NCBI GenBank assembly: GCA_900465915.1
Contig: UBKJ01000023.1
Coordinates: 1-64,000 of the forward strand
DNA from: Hyphomicrobiales bacterium
GTDB taxonomy: Bacteria; Pseudomonadota; Alphaproteobacteria; Rhizobiales; Rhizobiaceae
Direction of reading: 5' to 3'
DNA length: 64,000 nucleotides
The position numbers and the translations under genes were made by a program. Shown piece after piece: positions 6,769-15,788 of the stretch (its first letter is position 1; each line of letters opens with the position of its first letter). The notes beneath the pieces were generated by a model, which searched no databases, was not told the DNA's origin, and saw only the letters and a program-made list of their open reading frames with translations.

Positions 6769-9038
6769 GAATTGCGCTCCGAACTGGCGAAGAACATGTC
6801 TTCCGGCTCCGCGCCGGGCTCGGTCATCTCGGTCTCGATGGCGTAGAGCAGCGCCACGCGCGGATGGAAGCGCGCGCCGAGCGCCAGACCGTCATTGGCG
6901 ACGATGATCGGCTCCGGCGTCTCGCCCCATGTCATGCGGCCGGCGTTGCGGCCCATGGCGCGGTATTGCGCCAGCGACACCAGCGGGGCGTTGGAGAAAA
7001 GCTCGAGGTTCATATGCGGCAGGCGGTCGCGCTGGTGGATGATCGCCGTGCCCTTGGCCTGAATGCCGATGCCGTAGCCGGAGCCGGCCAGATGCGCCGC
7101 CGTCAGGCCGAGGAAGGAGGTGTCGGCGGTGTGGCGGATGCGCACGACGCGCGGCAGGCCGCCGCCTTCCAGCACCCCCGCCACCAGCGCGTCGAGCACG
7201 TCGGTGACGGCGTGGCCGGCCGTGGTCTGGTGCAGCCGGTCGCCGAAGGCCGGGCTGACGCCGATCACCACCTCGTGCGGGTCGCGGCCCTTCTCCGCCG
7301 CGCCGATGGCGTAGAACTGCGCCGAGCCGGGCGGCGGCTCGCGCCGGCCTTCCGCGCTCAGCACCTGATCGCGGCCGATGACGCCGCGGATCGCCTTGAC
7401 CCGGTCCCAGCGCGCCTCGTCCATGCGATAGCCCGTGCCGGGGCCGGAATAGTCGTTGGGATCGTTGACGGCGCTGACCACGCGGCCGTCGCGGATCACC
7501 GCCGAGGTTTGCAGATAGTCGCCGCTGATGCGCTGGCGCAGCATGCCGAGCAGGTTCTCGGCCATGTCCTTGTGGCCGCGCGCGGCGAGCGCCCGCACCA
7601 CGTCGAGCGCCGTCAGCCCGCGCCCGGAGACGGCGCGGCTGATGGCGAGCGTCTCGACCGGCGAGAAGGTCTCGGTCTCGCCGGAGCCGGAGGCGCGCAC
7701 CACGCTGTCCTTCATCGCGGCGGTCGCCTCGGCCAGCCCGAGCTCGTCCAGCACGTCGCCGAGCGCGTCGACCGCCTGCCGGCGCAGGCGCAGCGCCTCC
7801 TCCTCCGACAGCGGGACCAGCCCGCCATCGGCCTGGAAATCGCGTTGCAGGACCAGATAGTCCTCCAGCTCCTCGGCGTTGAACAGGGAGGGGTTGAAGG
7901 AATTGTCATAGGCCTTGATCGAGCCGAAGCCGGAGGTGATGAGGTCGGAGCCGGCGAGAAGATAGGGTGTGATCTTCGCGCCGACGCGCACCTCGGATTC
8001 GGAGATGCGGGTGTCGTTGCCGGAGGCGCATTCGAGCCCGAGCCAGACGGCCAGAAGGTTTTCGGCCAGCAATTCGCGCACGCCGCCGGGCATGGAGGCG
8101 GTCAGCGGCGCGCCGTCTATGCCGCCGTTCTGCGTGCCCTGCACGCCCATGGCGCGCTGCAGGCAGACGCAGCGCGCCTCCAGATAAAGCACCGAGCATT
8201 TTTCGTGAAAGCCCATCAAAAGCTCGGACGCCGCGCCGGAGGTGCAGCGCGCCTTGACGCCGCGCGAGGCGTAGGCGGCCGTGAGAAACGTCTTCGACCA
8301 CGGCGTGTCGTCGCCGTCGACGAAGGCGCGCTCGGTCCCGTAGACCGACACGGTCTCGGCATAGGTGGCGAGGCCGGCGAGGCCGATCTTCAGCTCCTCC
8401 GCCTCCTCGATGGAGCACTGGAACAGCGTGCTGCCGCGCCCGGCGGCGGCCCCCACGGTGCAGGCGAGCGCATTGGCCCAGGCGTTGCCGGCCACGCGCA
8501 TGGTGGTCTCGATCTCGTCGAAGCCCAGCCCCACGGCGATGGCCGCGTCGGCGGCCAGTTGCAGCGGGTCGTCCTTGGCGTTGGTGACATGGGCCTGATT
8601 GCCGGGGCTGCGGCGCTGGCGCATCTTGGAATAGGCGAAGGTGGCCTCCAGCGCCGACAGAAGCCCCACCACCTCGGCCAGCTTGGCCGGCGTCATGCCG
8701 CGCCCCAGCCGCTCCAGCTCGGCGCGGGGCGCGTTCACGTCGACCAGCATGCGGGCGATGGCCTCGCTCGGCAGCGCCATGGCCTCCGCCGCGACCGCGC
8801 GGTCGATGTGATGGGCGGCGATGAAGCTGTCGAGAATGTCGAAATCCGCCGCCGCCTTGCCGTCCATCTCGGCGATGCCGCCGTCGGGGCCGAAGCGCAG
8901 GCTCGGCGCGGGATCGTAGGGACTGCGGAAGACGGAAAAGCCGTGCTCGGGATTTTCCTCGGCGAAGCTGTCGAGACGCAGCGGCCGCGCGTCCCATTCC
9001 CGCATGCGGTTCCAGCCTTGGGTCGGGGCGCGTGTCAT
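6765..9038 (-). CDS. B12-dependent diol dehydratase, fused large + medium subunits
   Basis: 757-aa adenosylcobalamin-dependent dehydratase. Residues ~1-545 match the alpha subunit (PduC) and ~585-757 the beta subunit (PduD: EVVIGVSPAFG, IGIQAKGTAIIHQ, NLELFSNAPL), fused in one chain. Using Klebsiella PduC numbering plus 7, the active-site set is kept: Q148, H150, E177, E228, Q303, D342, S369. The two pocket residues that set diol size, Ser301 and Gln336, are D308 and T343 here, so the substrate is probably not plain 1,2-propanediol. The ATG at 9038 has AGGAGA at good spacing; the upstream in-frame extension runs into the operator. No reactivase genes (DdrAB/PduGH) are in the window. It is the first gene of the operon. 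Confidence 0.9.
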   Translation of the reverse strand: MTRAPTQGWNRMREWDARPLRLDSFAEENPEHGFSVFRSPYDPAPSLRFGPDGGIAEMDGKAAADFDILDSFIAAHHIDRAVAAEAMALPSEAIARMLVDVNAPRAELERLGRGMTPAKLAEVVGLLSALEATFAYSKMRQRRSPGNQAHVTNAKDDPLQLAADAAIAVGLGFDEIETTMRVAGNAWANALACTVGAAAGRGSTLFQCSIEEAEELKIGLAGLATYAETVSVYGTERAFVDGDDTPWSKTFLTAAYASRGVKARCTSGAASELLMGFHEKCSVLYLEARCVCLQRAMGVQGTQNGGIDGAPLTASMPGGVRELLAENLLAVWLGLECASGNDTRISESEVRVGAKITPYLLAGSDLITSGFGSIKAYDNSFNPSLFNAEELEDYLVLQRDFQADGGLVPLSEEEALRLRRQAVDALGDVLDELGLAEATAAMKDSVVRASGSGETETFSPVETLAISRAVSGRGLTALDVVRALAARGHKDMAENLLGMLRQRISGDYLQTSAVIRDGRVVSAVNDPNDYSGPGTGYRMDEARWDRVKAIRGVIGRDQVLSAEGRREPPPGSAQFYAIGAAEKGRDPHEVVIGVSPAFGDRLHQTTAGHAVTDVLDALVAGVLEGGGLPRVVRIRHTADTSFLGLTAAHLAGSGYGIGIQAKGTAIIHQRDRLPHMNLELFSNAPLVSLAQYRAMGRNAGRMTWGETPEPIIVANDGLALGARFHPRVALLYAIETEMTEPGAEPEDMFFASSERNS

Positions 9039-9090
9039 GATCGGTTCTCCTTCACGATCCGCGAGGGGAAGGGCGGCCGCGCCGCCGGGC

Positions 9091-9116
9091 TTGGTATCAG
9101 TTATAACACATACCAA
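9091..9116. promoter_or_regulatory. 26-bp palindromic operator upstream of the dehydratase operon
   Basis: Outer arms TTGGTAT (9091-9097) and ATACCAA (9110-9116) and an inner palindrome GTTATAAC (9100-9107) share one centre; 22 of 26 positions are symmetric. It lies 53 bases upstream of the first dehydratase ATG, and the inner part contains a TATAAC hexamer that could serve as a -10. The GTAT...ATAC form suits a GntR/FCD dimer, so the regulator at 2360-3028 is the likely ligand (inference). Confidence 0.6.
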
Positions 9117-9215
9117 ATAGCACAGGCTTCGGCGGCGTTTGTCAATGCATATTCTCGGGGCGCGCTTCCTTTCGGCGGTTTCGCGCCCGCTTGCGCGCCT
9201 TGCAAACGAAGGGGT

Positions 9216-9244
9216 CTTGCCATTTGGCGCAAGCGATACTATTT
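9216..9244 (+). promoter_or_regulatory. promoter of the RES/Xre toxin-antitoxin operon
   Basis: CTTGCC (9216-9221), a 17-base spacer and CTATTT (9239-9244) fit the alphaproteobacterial sigma-70 form CTTGAC-N17-CTATAT. The -10 ends 21 bases before the antitoxin ATG, leaving room only for its Shine-Dalgarno (AGAAGGAGA). Confidence 0.5.
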
Positions 9245-9265
9245 TTCGCCAGAAGGAGACGCGCC

Positions 9266-9676
9266 ATGCTGCAGGAAATTCCCCGGACGCAGGCCATGCC
9301 CGACAGGCCGCAGATCACGCCGCACGAGGCGGAAGCGATGGCGCGCGCGGCGATCCGGCTGTTCGACAAATGGGGCCTGTCCGACGCCGAGGCGCGCGAG
9401 ATCCTCGGCGGGCTCGCCGCCCGCACCTACGCCCGCTGGAAGGCGGGCGAGACCGGCCGCATCGACCGCGACCTCGCCACGCGCCTGTCGCTGCTGATGG
9501 GCGTGCACAAGGGGTTGCGCTACCTGTTCTCCGAAGTGGAGCGCGGCTACGCCTGGGTGAAGAAGCCGAACCAGGCTTTCGGCGGCCGCAGCCCGGCCGA
9601 GATCATGGCGCAGGGCGACATGTTCTCGCTGGCGCGGGTGCGCGCCTATCTCGACGCGGAGCGCGGCGGCTGGTGA
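9266..9676 (+). CDS. antitoxin, Xre/MbcA/ParS toxin-binding domain family
   Basis: 136-aa antitoxin of a RES-Xre pair. The N-terminal part is a helix-turn-helix-like bundle (MARAAIRLFDKWGLSDAEAR, LAARTYARWKAG); the C-terminal part is the DUF2384-type toxin-binding domain ending in RSPAEIMAQGDMFSLARVRA. It neutralises the downstream RES toxin and normally represses the shared promoter. AAGGAG sits seven bases before the chosen ATG. The stop overlaps the toxin GTG start (GTGA). Confidence 0.88.
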   Translation: MLQEIPRTQAMPDRPQITPHEAEAMARAAIRLFDKWGLSDAEAREILGGLAARTYARWKAGETGRIDRDLATRLSLLMGVHKGLRYLFSEVERGYAWVKKPNQAFGGRSPAEIMAQGDMFSLARVRAYLDAERGGW

Positions 9677-10365
9677 GCGGCGGCCTCGCCGTCGTCCGGG
9701 TGCGCTGGCCGAAGGCTTATCGGATCATCCGCTCCATCCATCCGCCGATCGACCTTTTCGAGGACATCGCCGATCCCGAGGACTGGGAGGCGCTGGCCTC
9801 GGCGGAATCCAAGACCAATCCGCGCATATGGGAGCATGTCGGCCGGCTCGACCTGACGCCGCCGCAGCGGCGGGTGAGCGGGCCGGGCGCGAGCTATCTG
9901 ATGGCGCCCTTCGTCCATGTCAGCCCCGACCGGCCGGGCCGCTTCACTGACGGCTCCTACGGCGTCTACAGCGCCGGCGACCGCGAGGAGGTGGCGCTGC
10001 GCGAGGTCGCCCATCACCACGGCCGGGCGATGGCCAACAGCGGCGAGGCGCCGGGATGGACCTCGCAGTTCCGCATGCTGGTCAACCGGCTCGACCTCGA
10101 CCTGCGCGACGCGCGGCCCTGCGAAATCTATCACGACCCCGACGACTACACGGCGCCGCAGGCGCTGGGCCGCGCCTTGCGCGCCGCAGGGGCCAACGGC
10201 GTGCTTTACCGCAGCGTGCGCTGCCCGGGCGGCGAATGCGCGGCGATCTTCTGGCCCGACCTGATGGAGGTCCCGGTGCAGGCCGATCATTTCGACTTCC
10301 ACTGGAACGGCGCGCGCGTCGACAGGGTGCGCAACTGCCGGACCGGCGCGATCTTCGCGCTTTGA
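9673..10365 (+). CDS. RES domain toxin
   Basis: 230-aa RES-domain protein. The conserved Arg is in KAYRIIRSIHPP, the GVYSAGDREEVALREVAHHH stretch carries the central Tyr/Glu, and SVRCPGGECAAIFWP is the C-terminal core. Characterised RES toxins (MbcT, the Pseudomonas and Sinorhizobium pairs) degrade NAD+ and arrest growth; this activity is inferred here. The GTG start is imposed by the GTGA overlap with the antitoxin stop. No key deletion is seen, so the pair looks intact. Confidence 0.87.
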   Translation: MSGGLAVVRVRWPKAYRIIRSIHPPIDLFEDIADPEDWEALASAESKTNPRIWEHVGRLDLTPPQRRVSGPGASYLMAPFVHVSPDRPGRFTDGSYGVYSAGDREEVALREVAHHHGRAMANSGEAPGWTSQFRMLVNRLDLDLRDARPCEIYHDPDDYTAPQALGRALRAAGANGVLYRSVRCPGGECAAIFWPDLMEVPVQADHFDFHWNGARVDRVRNCRTGAIFAL

Positions 10366-10440
10366 TTCCGAATCCATAGCGATTTTCAGGACTTGGCGGA
10401 CGCCCTTTCATGCGGCCGGCGCGTCTTCGCGCCTCACGGT

Positions 10441-10464
10441 GATTTGTAAACATATGTACAAATC
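10441..10464. promoter_or_regulatory. inverted-repeat operator upstream of transketolase
   Basis: Perfect 8-bp arms GATTTGTA (10441-10448) and TACAAATC (10457-10464) around eight bases. It ends five bases before the -35 of the promoter at 10469-10497, so it can serve activation or repression. A half-site ATTTGTA also occurs at 19172-19178 before the polyol transporter, which hints at one regulator for both, perhaps the ROK protein at 17842-19098 (inference). Confidence 0.5.
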
Positions 10465-10468
10465 AACA

Positions 10469-10497
10469 TTGATTTTAGTATAAAAGTGATGATATAT
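10469..10497 (+). promoter_or_regulatory. promoter of the transketolase-led sugar operon
   Basis: TTGATT (10469-10474), a 17-base spacer and ATATAT (10492-10497) in an AT-rich patch within otherwise GC-rich DNA. A leader of about 70 bases follows before the transketolase ATG. Confidence 0.45.
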
Positions 10498-10572
10498 GGC
10501 GCGCCCAGGAGGAGATCGCGAATACGCCATGCGTCTCGTGGTCGGCTCGATCAATTCACGGGATGACCAGTC

Positions 10573-12594
10573 ATGCAAACGAACCTATCTCCCCGCCGGG
10601 CGGAAACGATGGCGAACGCCATCCGCGCGCTCTCCATGGACGCCGTGCAGAACGCCAATTCCGGCCATCCCGGCATGCCGATGGGCATGGCGGAGATCGG
10701 CGTGGCGCTGTGGGCCGGCCATCTGCGGCACAATCCCAAGAATCCCGACTGGTTCGACCGCGACCGCTTCGTGCTCAGCAACGGCCATGGCTCGATGCTG
10801 ATCTACAGCCTCCTGCACCTGACCGGCTACGACGTCGGCGTCGACGACCTCAAGGCCTTCCGCAGCCTGCACAGCAAGACGCCCGGCCATCCCGAGCGCG
10901 GCTACACGCCGGGCGTGGAGACGACGACCGGCCCGCTGGGCCAGGGCGTCGCCAACGCCGTCGGCATGGCGCTGGCCGAGACCATCCTGGCCGGCGAGTT
11001 TAATCGCCCGGGCCACGCCGTCGTCGACCATTTCACCTACGCCTTCGTCGGCGACGGCTGCCTGATGGAGGGCGTGTCGCACGAGGCCTGCTCGCTGGCC
11101 GGCACGCTCGGCCTCGGCAAGCTGATCCTGTTCTACGACGACAACGGCATCTCCATCGACGGCCATGTAGAGGGCTGGTTCGCCGACGACACGCCCAAGC
11201 GCTTCGAGGCCTATCACTGGCAGGTCATCCGCGACGTCGACGGCCATGACGCGGCGGCCGTGTCGGCGGCCATCGCCGCGGCCAAGGCCAATACCACGCA
11301 GCCGACCATCATCTGCTGCAAGACCGTCATCGGCAAGGGCGCGCCGACCAAGGCCGGCAGCCACGACAGCCACGGCAGCCCGCTGGGCGCCGAGGAGATC
11401 GCCCGCGCCCGCGCCGCCATGGGCTGGCCGCACGCGCCGTTCGAGATCCCGGCCGAGGTGCGGGCCGACTGGAGCGCGGTCGAGGCGGGCGCCGCGCGCG
11501 AGGCCGAATGGAACGGCCGCTTCGCCGCCTACGCCAAAGCCTTTCCCGAGCTGGCGGCCGAGTTCGAGCGCCGCATGAAGCGGGCGCTTCCGGCCGATTT
11601 CGACGCGCTGGCGGAGAAGCTCACGCGCGAGACGGCGGCGCGCGGTGAGAAAGTCGCCACCCGCAAGGCCAGCCTCAACGCCATCGAGGCGCTGGCGCCG
11701 CGCCTGCCGGAACTGGTCGGCGGCTCGGCCGACCTCGCCAGCTCCAACCTGACCATGTGGAGCGGAGCCCGGCCCGTCACGCGCGGCCATGGCGGCGACT
11801 ACGTCTATTACGGCGTGCGCGAATTCGGCATGGCGGCGATCATGAACGGCATGGTCGCCCATGGCGGCGTGCGCCCCTTCGGCGGCACCTATGTGATGTT
11901 CTCCGAATACGCCCGCAACGCCATCCGCATGGCGGCGCTGATGAAGCTTGGCGTGGTGCATGTGCTGACGCACGATTCCATCGCGCTCGGCCAGGACGGC
12001 CCCACCCACCAGCCGGTGGAGCAGATCGCCACGCTGCGCCTCGTGCCCAATCTCGACCTGTGGCGTCCCTGCGACGCGACCGAGACGGCGGTCGCCTGGG
12101 GAACGGCGCTGCGTAACGTCGCCACGCCGACCGTGCTGGCGCTGTCGCGGCAGAACCTGCCGCCGCAGGCGCGCTCCGACGAACAGATCGCGCAGATCGC
12201 GCGCGGCGGCTACGTGCTGAAGGCGGAGCGCGACAGGCTCGACGTGGTCCTCATCGCCACCGGCTCGGAAGTGGAGCTGGCGGTCGCCGCGCAGCGCGAG
12301 CTGGCGGAGAAGGGCGTCGACGCCCGCGTCGTCTCGCTGCCCTCCACCCATGTCTTCGACCGGCAGGACAAGGCCTATCGCGACGCGGTGCTGCCGCACG
12401 GCGTTCCGCGCGTCTCGGTCGAGGCGGGCGTCACCGATTACTGGCGCAAATATGTCGGCCTCGACGGGGCCTGCGTCGGCGTCGACACGTTCGGCGAATC
12501 GGCGAGCCCGGAGGTGCTGTTCGCGCATTTCGACCTGACGGCGGCGCGCGTGGCCCGGACGGCCGAGGCTCTGGTTAAAGGCGAGGCCGCCTGA
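10573..12594 (+). CDS. tkt: transketolase
   Basis: 673-aa thiamine-diphosphate enzyme moving two-carbon units between ketose and aldose phosphates. Visible motifs: SGHPGMPMG at the N-terminus, [14 protein letters not shown], and the ThDP/metal motif GDGCLMEG...DDN; the pyrimidine-domain glutamate is in [12 protein letters not shown], and the C-terminal domain follows. It leads an operon with a pentulose kinase one base downstream and a ribose-type importer, so it is probably a catabolic copy dedicated to pentose or pentitol use. Whether a separate housekeeping tkt exists elsewhere cannot be seen. Confidence 0.95.
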   Translation: MQTNLSPRRAETMANAIRALSMDAVQNANSGHPGMPMGMAEIGVALWAGHLRHNPKNPDWFDRDRFVLSNGHGSMLIYSLLHLTGYDVGVDDLKAFRSLHSKTPGHPERGYTPGVETTTGPLGQGVANAVGMALAETILAGEFNRPGHAVVDHFTYAFVGDGCLMEGVSHEACSLAGTLGLGKLILFYDDNGISIDGHVEGWFADDTPKRFEAYHWQVIRDVDGHDAAAVSAAIAAAKANTTQPTIICCKTVIGKGAPTKAGSHDSHGSPLGAEEIARARAAMGWPHAPFEIPAEVRADWSAVEAGAAREAEWNGRFAAYAKAFPELAAEFERRMKRALPADFDALAEKLTRETAARGEKVATRKASLNAIEALAPRLPELVGGSADLASSNLTMWSGARPVTRGHGGDYVYYGVREFGMAAIMNGMVAHGGVRPFGGTYVMFSEYARNAIRMAALMKLGVVHVLTHDSIALGQDGPTHQPVEQIATLRLVPNLDLWRPCDATETAVAWGTALRNVATPTVLALSRQNLPPQARSDEQIAQIARGGYVLKAERDRLDVVLIATGSEVELAVAAQRELAEKGVDARVVSLPSTHVFDRQDKAYRDAVLPHGVPRVSVEAGVTDYWRKYVGLDGACVGVDTFGESASPEVLFAHFDLTAARVARTAEALVKGEAA

Positions 12595-12595
12595 C

Positions 12596-14188
12596 ATGGC
12601 CGAAACCTTTCTGATCGGACTGGACTACGGCTCGGAATCGGCGCGCGGCGTGCTGGTCGACGTCGCCACCGGCCGGCAGGTCGCCAGCCACACCCATCCC
12701 TATCGCCACGGGATCATGACGCAGCGCCTTCCCGGCGGCCGGCCGCTGCGCCGCGGCTGGGCGCTGCAGAACGCCGCCGACTATGTCGAGGCGGCGGAGA
12801 TCATCCTGAAGGCGCTCGGCGACGGGCGCGAGATCGAGGGCATCGGCCTCGGCTTCACCGCCAGCTCCCCCATGCCGGCGACCGCCGACGGGCGGGCCCT
12901 GTCGGAGCTTCATCCCGACGAGCCGCACGCCTATGTCAAGCTGTGGAAGCACGGCGCGGCGCAGGCCTATGCCGACGAGATCAATGCGCGCGGCGGGGCT
13001 TATCTGGAGAATTTCGGCGGCAAGGTGTCCGGCGAATGGCTGCTGGCCAAGGCGGTGCAGGTCGCCCGCGAGGCGCCGCAGGTCTGGGCGGAGACGGCGC
13101 GCTTCATCGAATCCGGCGACTGGCTGGTGTGGCGGCTTTCGGGCGTCGAATGTCGCAGCCTCGGCTTCGCCGCCTACAAGGCGCAATATTCGGAGGCCGA
13201 CGGCTATCCGAAGGACGTGCTCGCCGATCTCGGCGAAAGGCTGGCGCCGCCGGCGCCGGTCGGGACCGCCGCCGGTCAGTTGACCGAGGAATGGCGGCGG
13301 CGGACCGGCATCCGCGGCCGCGCGGCCATCGCCGTCGCGGTGATCGATTCCCATGTCGTGCTGCCGGCCGTCGGCGCGGTGGGCGCCGGCTGCCTGGTCG
13401 GCGCGCTCGGCACCTCGGCCGCCTATCTCCTGCTCGGCAAGGATTTCAAGCCGCTGCCGCCCGGCATCGAGGGCGTGGCCTTCAACGGCGCCGTGCGCGA
13501 CCTCTGGTGCTACGAATCCGGCCAGGCGAGCTTCGGCGACACGCTGGCCTGGTTCGTGCGCAATTTCCCGCGCGGTGCAGGCCCCGACGAAAGCTTCGCG
13601 CTCTATAACCGGGAGGCCGCGGCGCTGAGCCCGGGCGAAAACCGGCTGGTGGCGCTGGACTGGTGGAACGGCAACCGCGTTCCGCTGGCCGATTCGCGGC
13701 TGAGCGGCGTGGTGATGGGCCTGTCGATGGACACGACCTCGGTCGGCATCTACCGCGCCCTGATGGAATCGCTCTGCTACGGCGCGCGCTCCATCGTCGA
13801 CCTGTTCGAGGCCGGCGCGGTCGAGGTCGAGCGCGTGCTGATGACCAGCGGGCTGGCGCAGAACAACCGGCTTCTGGTGCAGATCATGGCCGACGTCATG
13901 AAGCGGCCCATCGACGTGCCCGAGCTCGCCAACGCCACCGCCGTGGGCGCGGCCATCCATGGCGCGGTCGCCGGCGGCGTGGTCGCCTCCTATGACGAGG
14001 GCGCGGCGCGCTTCGGCGCCAGGAGCTTCGCCCGCTTCGAGCCGGTCGAGCGCCATGTCGGGACCTACGAGACGCTTTACGGGCTTTACCGGGAGATGAG
14101 CCAGTCGGTGCGCGCCCGCGCCTCGATGCATGTGCTGAGCGATCTTCCCGCCGTCGAGGCCGCGTCGCCGGTCCCGGCCGGCGCCTGA
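12596..14188 (+). CDS. FGGY-family carbohydrate kinase, ribulokinase (AraB)-like
   Basis: 530-aa sugar kinase. The N-terminal phosphate-1 motif is [17 protein letters not shown], a central [11 protein letters not shown] region matches AraB, and the C-terminal ATP site is [21 protein letters not shown]. Length and the AraB-like N-terminus favour ribulokinase over xylulokinase; AraB-type enzymes accept several 2-ketopentoses. It starts one base after the transketolase stop. With the dehydrogenases downstream it probably phosphorylates a pentulose made from a pentitol. Exact substrate is open. Confidence 0.88.
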   Translation: MAETFLIGLDYGSESARGVLVDVATGRQVASHTHPYRHGIMTQRLPGGRPLRRGWALQNAADYVEAAEIILKALGDGREIEGIGLGFTASSPMPATADGRALSELHPDEPHAYVKLWKHGAAQAYADEINARGGAYLENFGGKVSGEWLLAKAVQVAREAPQVWAETARFIESGDWLVWRLSGVECRSLGFAAYKAQYSEADGYPKDVLADLGERLAPPAPVGTAAGQLTEEWRRRTGIRGRAAIAVAVIDSHVVLPAVGAVGAGCLVGALGTSAAYLLLGKDFKPLPPGIEGVAFNGAVRDLWCYESGQASFGDTLAWFVRNFPRGAGPDESFALYNREAAALSPGENRLVALDWWNGNRVPLADSRLSGVVMGLSMDTTSVGIYRALMESLCYGARSIVDLFEAGAVEVERVLMTSGLAQNNRLLVQIMADVMKRPIDVPELANATAVGAAIHGAVAGGVVASYDEGAARFGARSFARFEPVERHVGTYETLYGLYREMSQSVRARASMHVLSDLPAVEAASPVPAGA

Positions 14189-14225
14189 GGCTGCGAAGGC
14201 CAATCCGATCGGAGGAGGACGGACG

Positions 14226-15788
14226 ATGAGTGAATTTTCCGGCGGGCCGGTGCTCGAGATGCGCGACATCTCGAAGACCTTCGGCCCGGTCAAGGCGCTT
14301 TCCGGCGTCTCGCTGACCGTCGAGGCGGGCGAGGTGCACGCGCTGATGGGCGAGAACGGCGCCGGCAAGTCGACGCTGATGAAGATTCTTTCCGGCGCGA
14401 TCGATCCCGACCGCGGCGGCGAGATCCTGGTGTCGGGCGCGCCCGTGTCGCCGGGAAACCCGCGCGCCTCCAAGGCGGCCGGCATCTCGGTCATCTACCA
14501 GGAGCTGTCGCTCGCGCCCAACCTCACGGTGATGCAGAACATCTATCTCGGCCGCGAGGAGGCCCGGCTCGGCTTCGTGCGCCAGGCCGCCGCCCGCGAG
14601 GTGTGCAAGGAAGTGCTCGACCGGCTCGGCCTCGCCTTCTCGCCCGAGACGCTGGTGTCGACGCTGTCGATCGGCGAGCGGCAGATGGTCGAGATCGCCC
14701 GCGCGCTGGCCTTCACGCCGCGCATCATCGTCATGGACGAGCCGACGACCTCGCTCACCAGCCGCGAGACGGAGCGGCTGTTCGGCGTCATCGCCACGCT
14801 CAAGCAGCGCGGCATCGCGGTGATCTATATCAGCCACCGCATGGAGGAGATCTACGCGCTCTCGGACCGCGTCACCGTGCTGCGCGACGCCAAGCAGGTC
14901 GGCACGCTGACCCGGGCGGAACTGTCGCCGCAGCGGCTGGTGTCGATGATGGTCGGGCGCGACATTTCGAGCTTCTACAAGAAGACCCATGACGGGACGC
15001 GGCCGGAGGCGCCGGTGGTGCTGTCGGTGCGCGGCGTGTCCGACGGCCACAAGGTGCGCGACTGCTCCCTCGACGTGCGGGCGGGCGAGGTGCTGGGCGT
15101 GTCCGGCCTGGTCGGCTCGGGCCGCACCGAGCTGGCGCGGCTGATCTACGGCGCCGACCAGCGGACGCAAGGGACGGTGTCGATCGACGGCGAGGCGGTC
15201 GACATCCGCACCCCCGCCGACGGCATCGCGGCCGGCGTCGCCTATCTGACCGAGGACCGCAAGGGGCTCGGCCTGTTCCTCGACATGGCCATCCGCGACA
15301 ACATCAACATCTCGGTGGTGAGCGAGGACGCCCATGCGCTGGGCTTCCGCGACTTCGCCAAGGCCGCGGCGCGCTCGACCAAGGCCTTCGCCGATTTCGG
15401 CATCCGCGCCGCCAACGACCGGCTGCCGGTGGGGGCGCTTTCGGGCGGCAACCAGCAGAAGGTGCTGCTGGCGCGGCTGGTCGAGGCCGATCCGCGCGTC
15501 ATCATCCTCGACGAGCCGACGCGCGGCGTCGACATCGGCGCCAAGTCCGAGATCTACCGCCTGATCGACGAATTGTCGCGGCGCGGCGTCGCGGTGCTGC
15601 TGATCTCCAGCGACCTGCCGGAGATCATCGGCGTGTCGGACCGGGTGATCGTGATGCGCCAGGGAGAGATTTGCGGCGAAGTGCGGCCCGGCGCCGACGG
15701 AAGCCTCAGCCAGGAAGAGATCATGGCCTTTTCGACGGGCGGCACGCCCGGCGCAAGCGAGACGGGCCGAAGGGAGACGACACGATGA
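14226..15788 (+). CDS. sugar ABC transporter ATP-binding protein (RbsA/MglA-like)
   Basis: 520-aa tandem ATPase of the ribose/galactose/xylose importer family. The first domain has Walker [10 protein letters not shown] and Walker B IIVMDEPT. The second has a degenerate P-loop ([12 protein letters not shown]), as usual in RbsA, with its signature LSGGNQQKV and Walker [17 protein letters not shown] precedes the ATG. The stop overlaps the permease start (ATGA). It powers import of a monosaccharide or sugar alcohol with the next two genes. Confidence 0.92.
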   Translation: MSEFSGGPVLEMRDISKTFGPVKALSGVSLTVEAGEVHALMGENGAGKSTLMKILSGAIDPDRGGEILVSGAPVSPGNPRASKAAGISVIYQELSLAPNLTVMQNIYLGREEARLGFVRQAAAREVCKEVLDRLGLAFSPETLVSTLSIGERQMVEIARALAFTPRIIVMDEPTTSLTSRETERLFGVIATLKQRGIAVIYISHRMEEIYALSDRVTVLRDAKQVGTLTRAELSPQRLVSMMVGRDISSFYKKTHDGTRPEAPVVLSVRGVSDGHKVRDCSLDVRAGEVLGVSGLVGSGRTELARLIYGADQRTQGTVSIDGEAVDIRTPADGIAAGVAYLTEDRKGLGLFLDMAIRDNINISVVSEDAHALGFRDFAKAAARSTKAFADFGIRAANDRLPVGALSGGNQQKVLLARLVEADPRVIILDEPTRGVDIGAKSEIYRLIDELSRRGVAVLLISSDLPEIIGVSDRVIVMRQGEICGEVRPGADGSLSQEEIMAFSTGGTPGASETGRRETTR

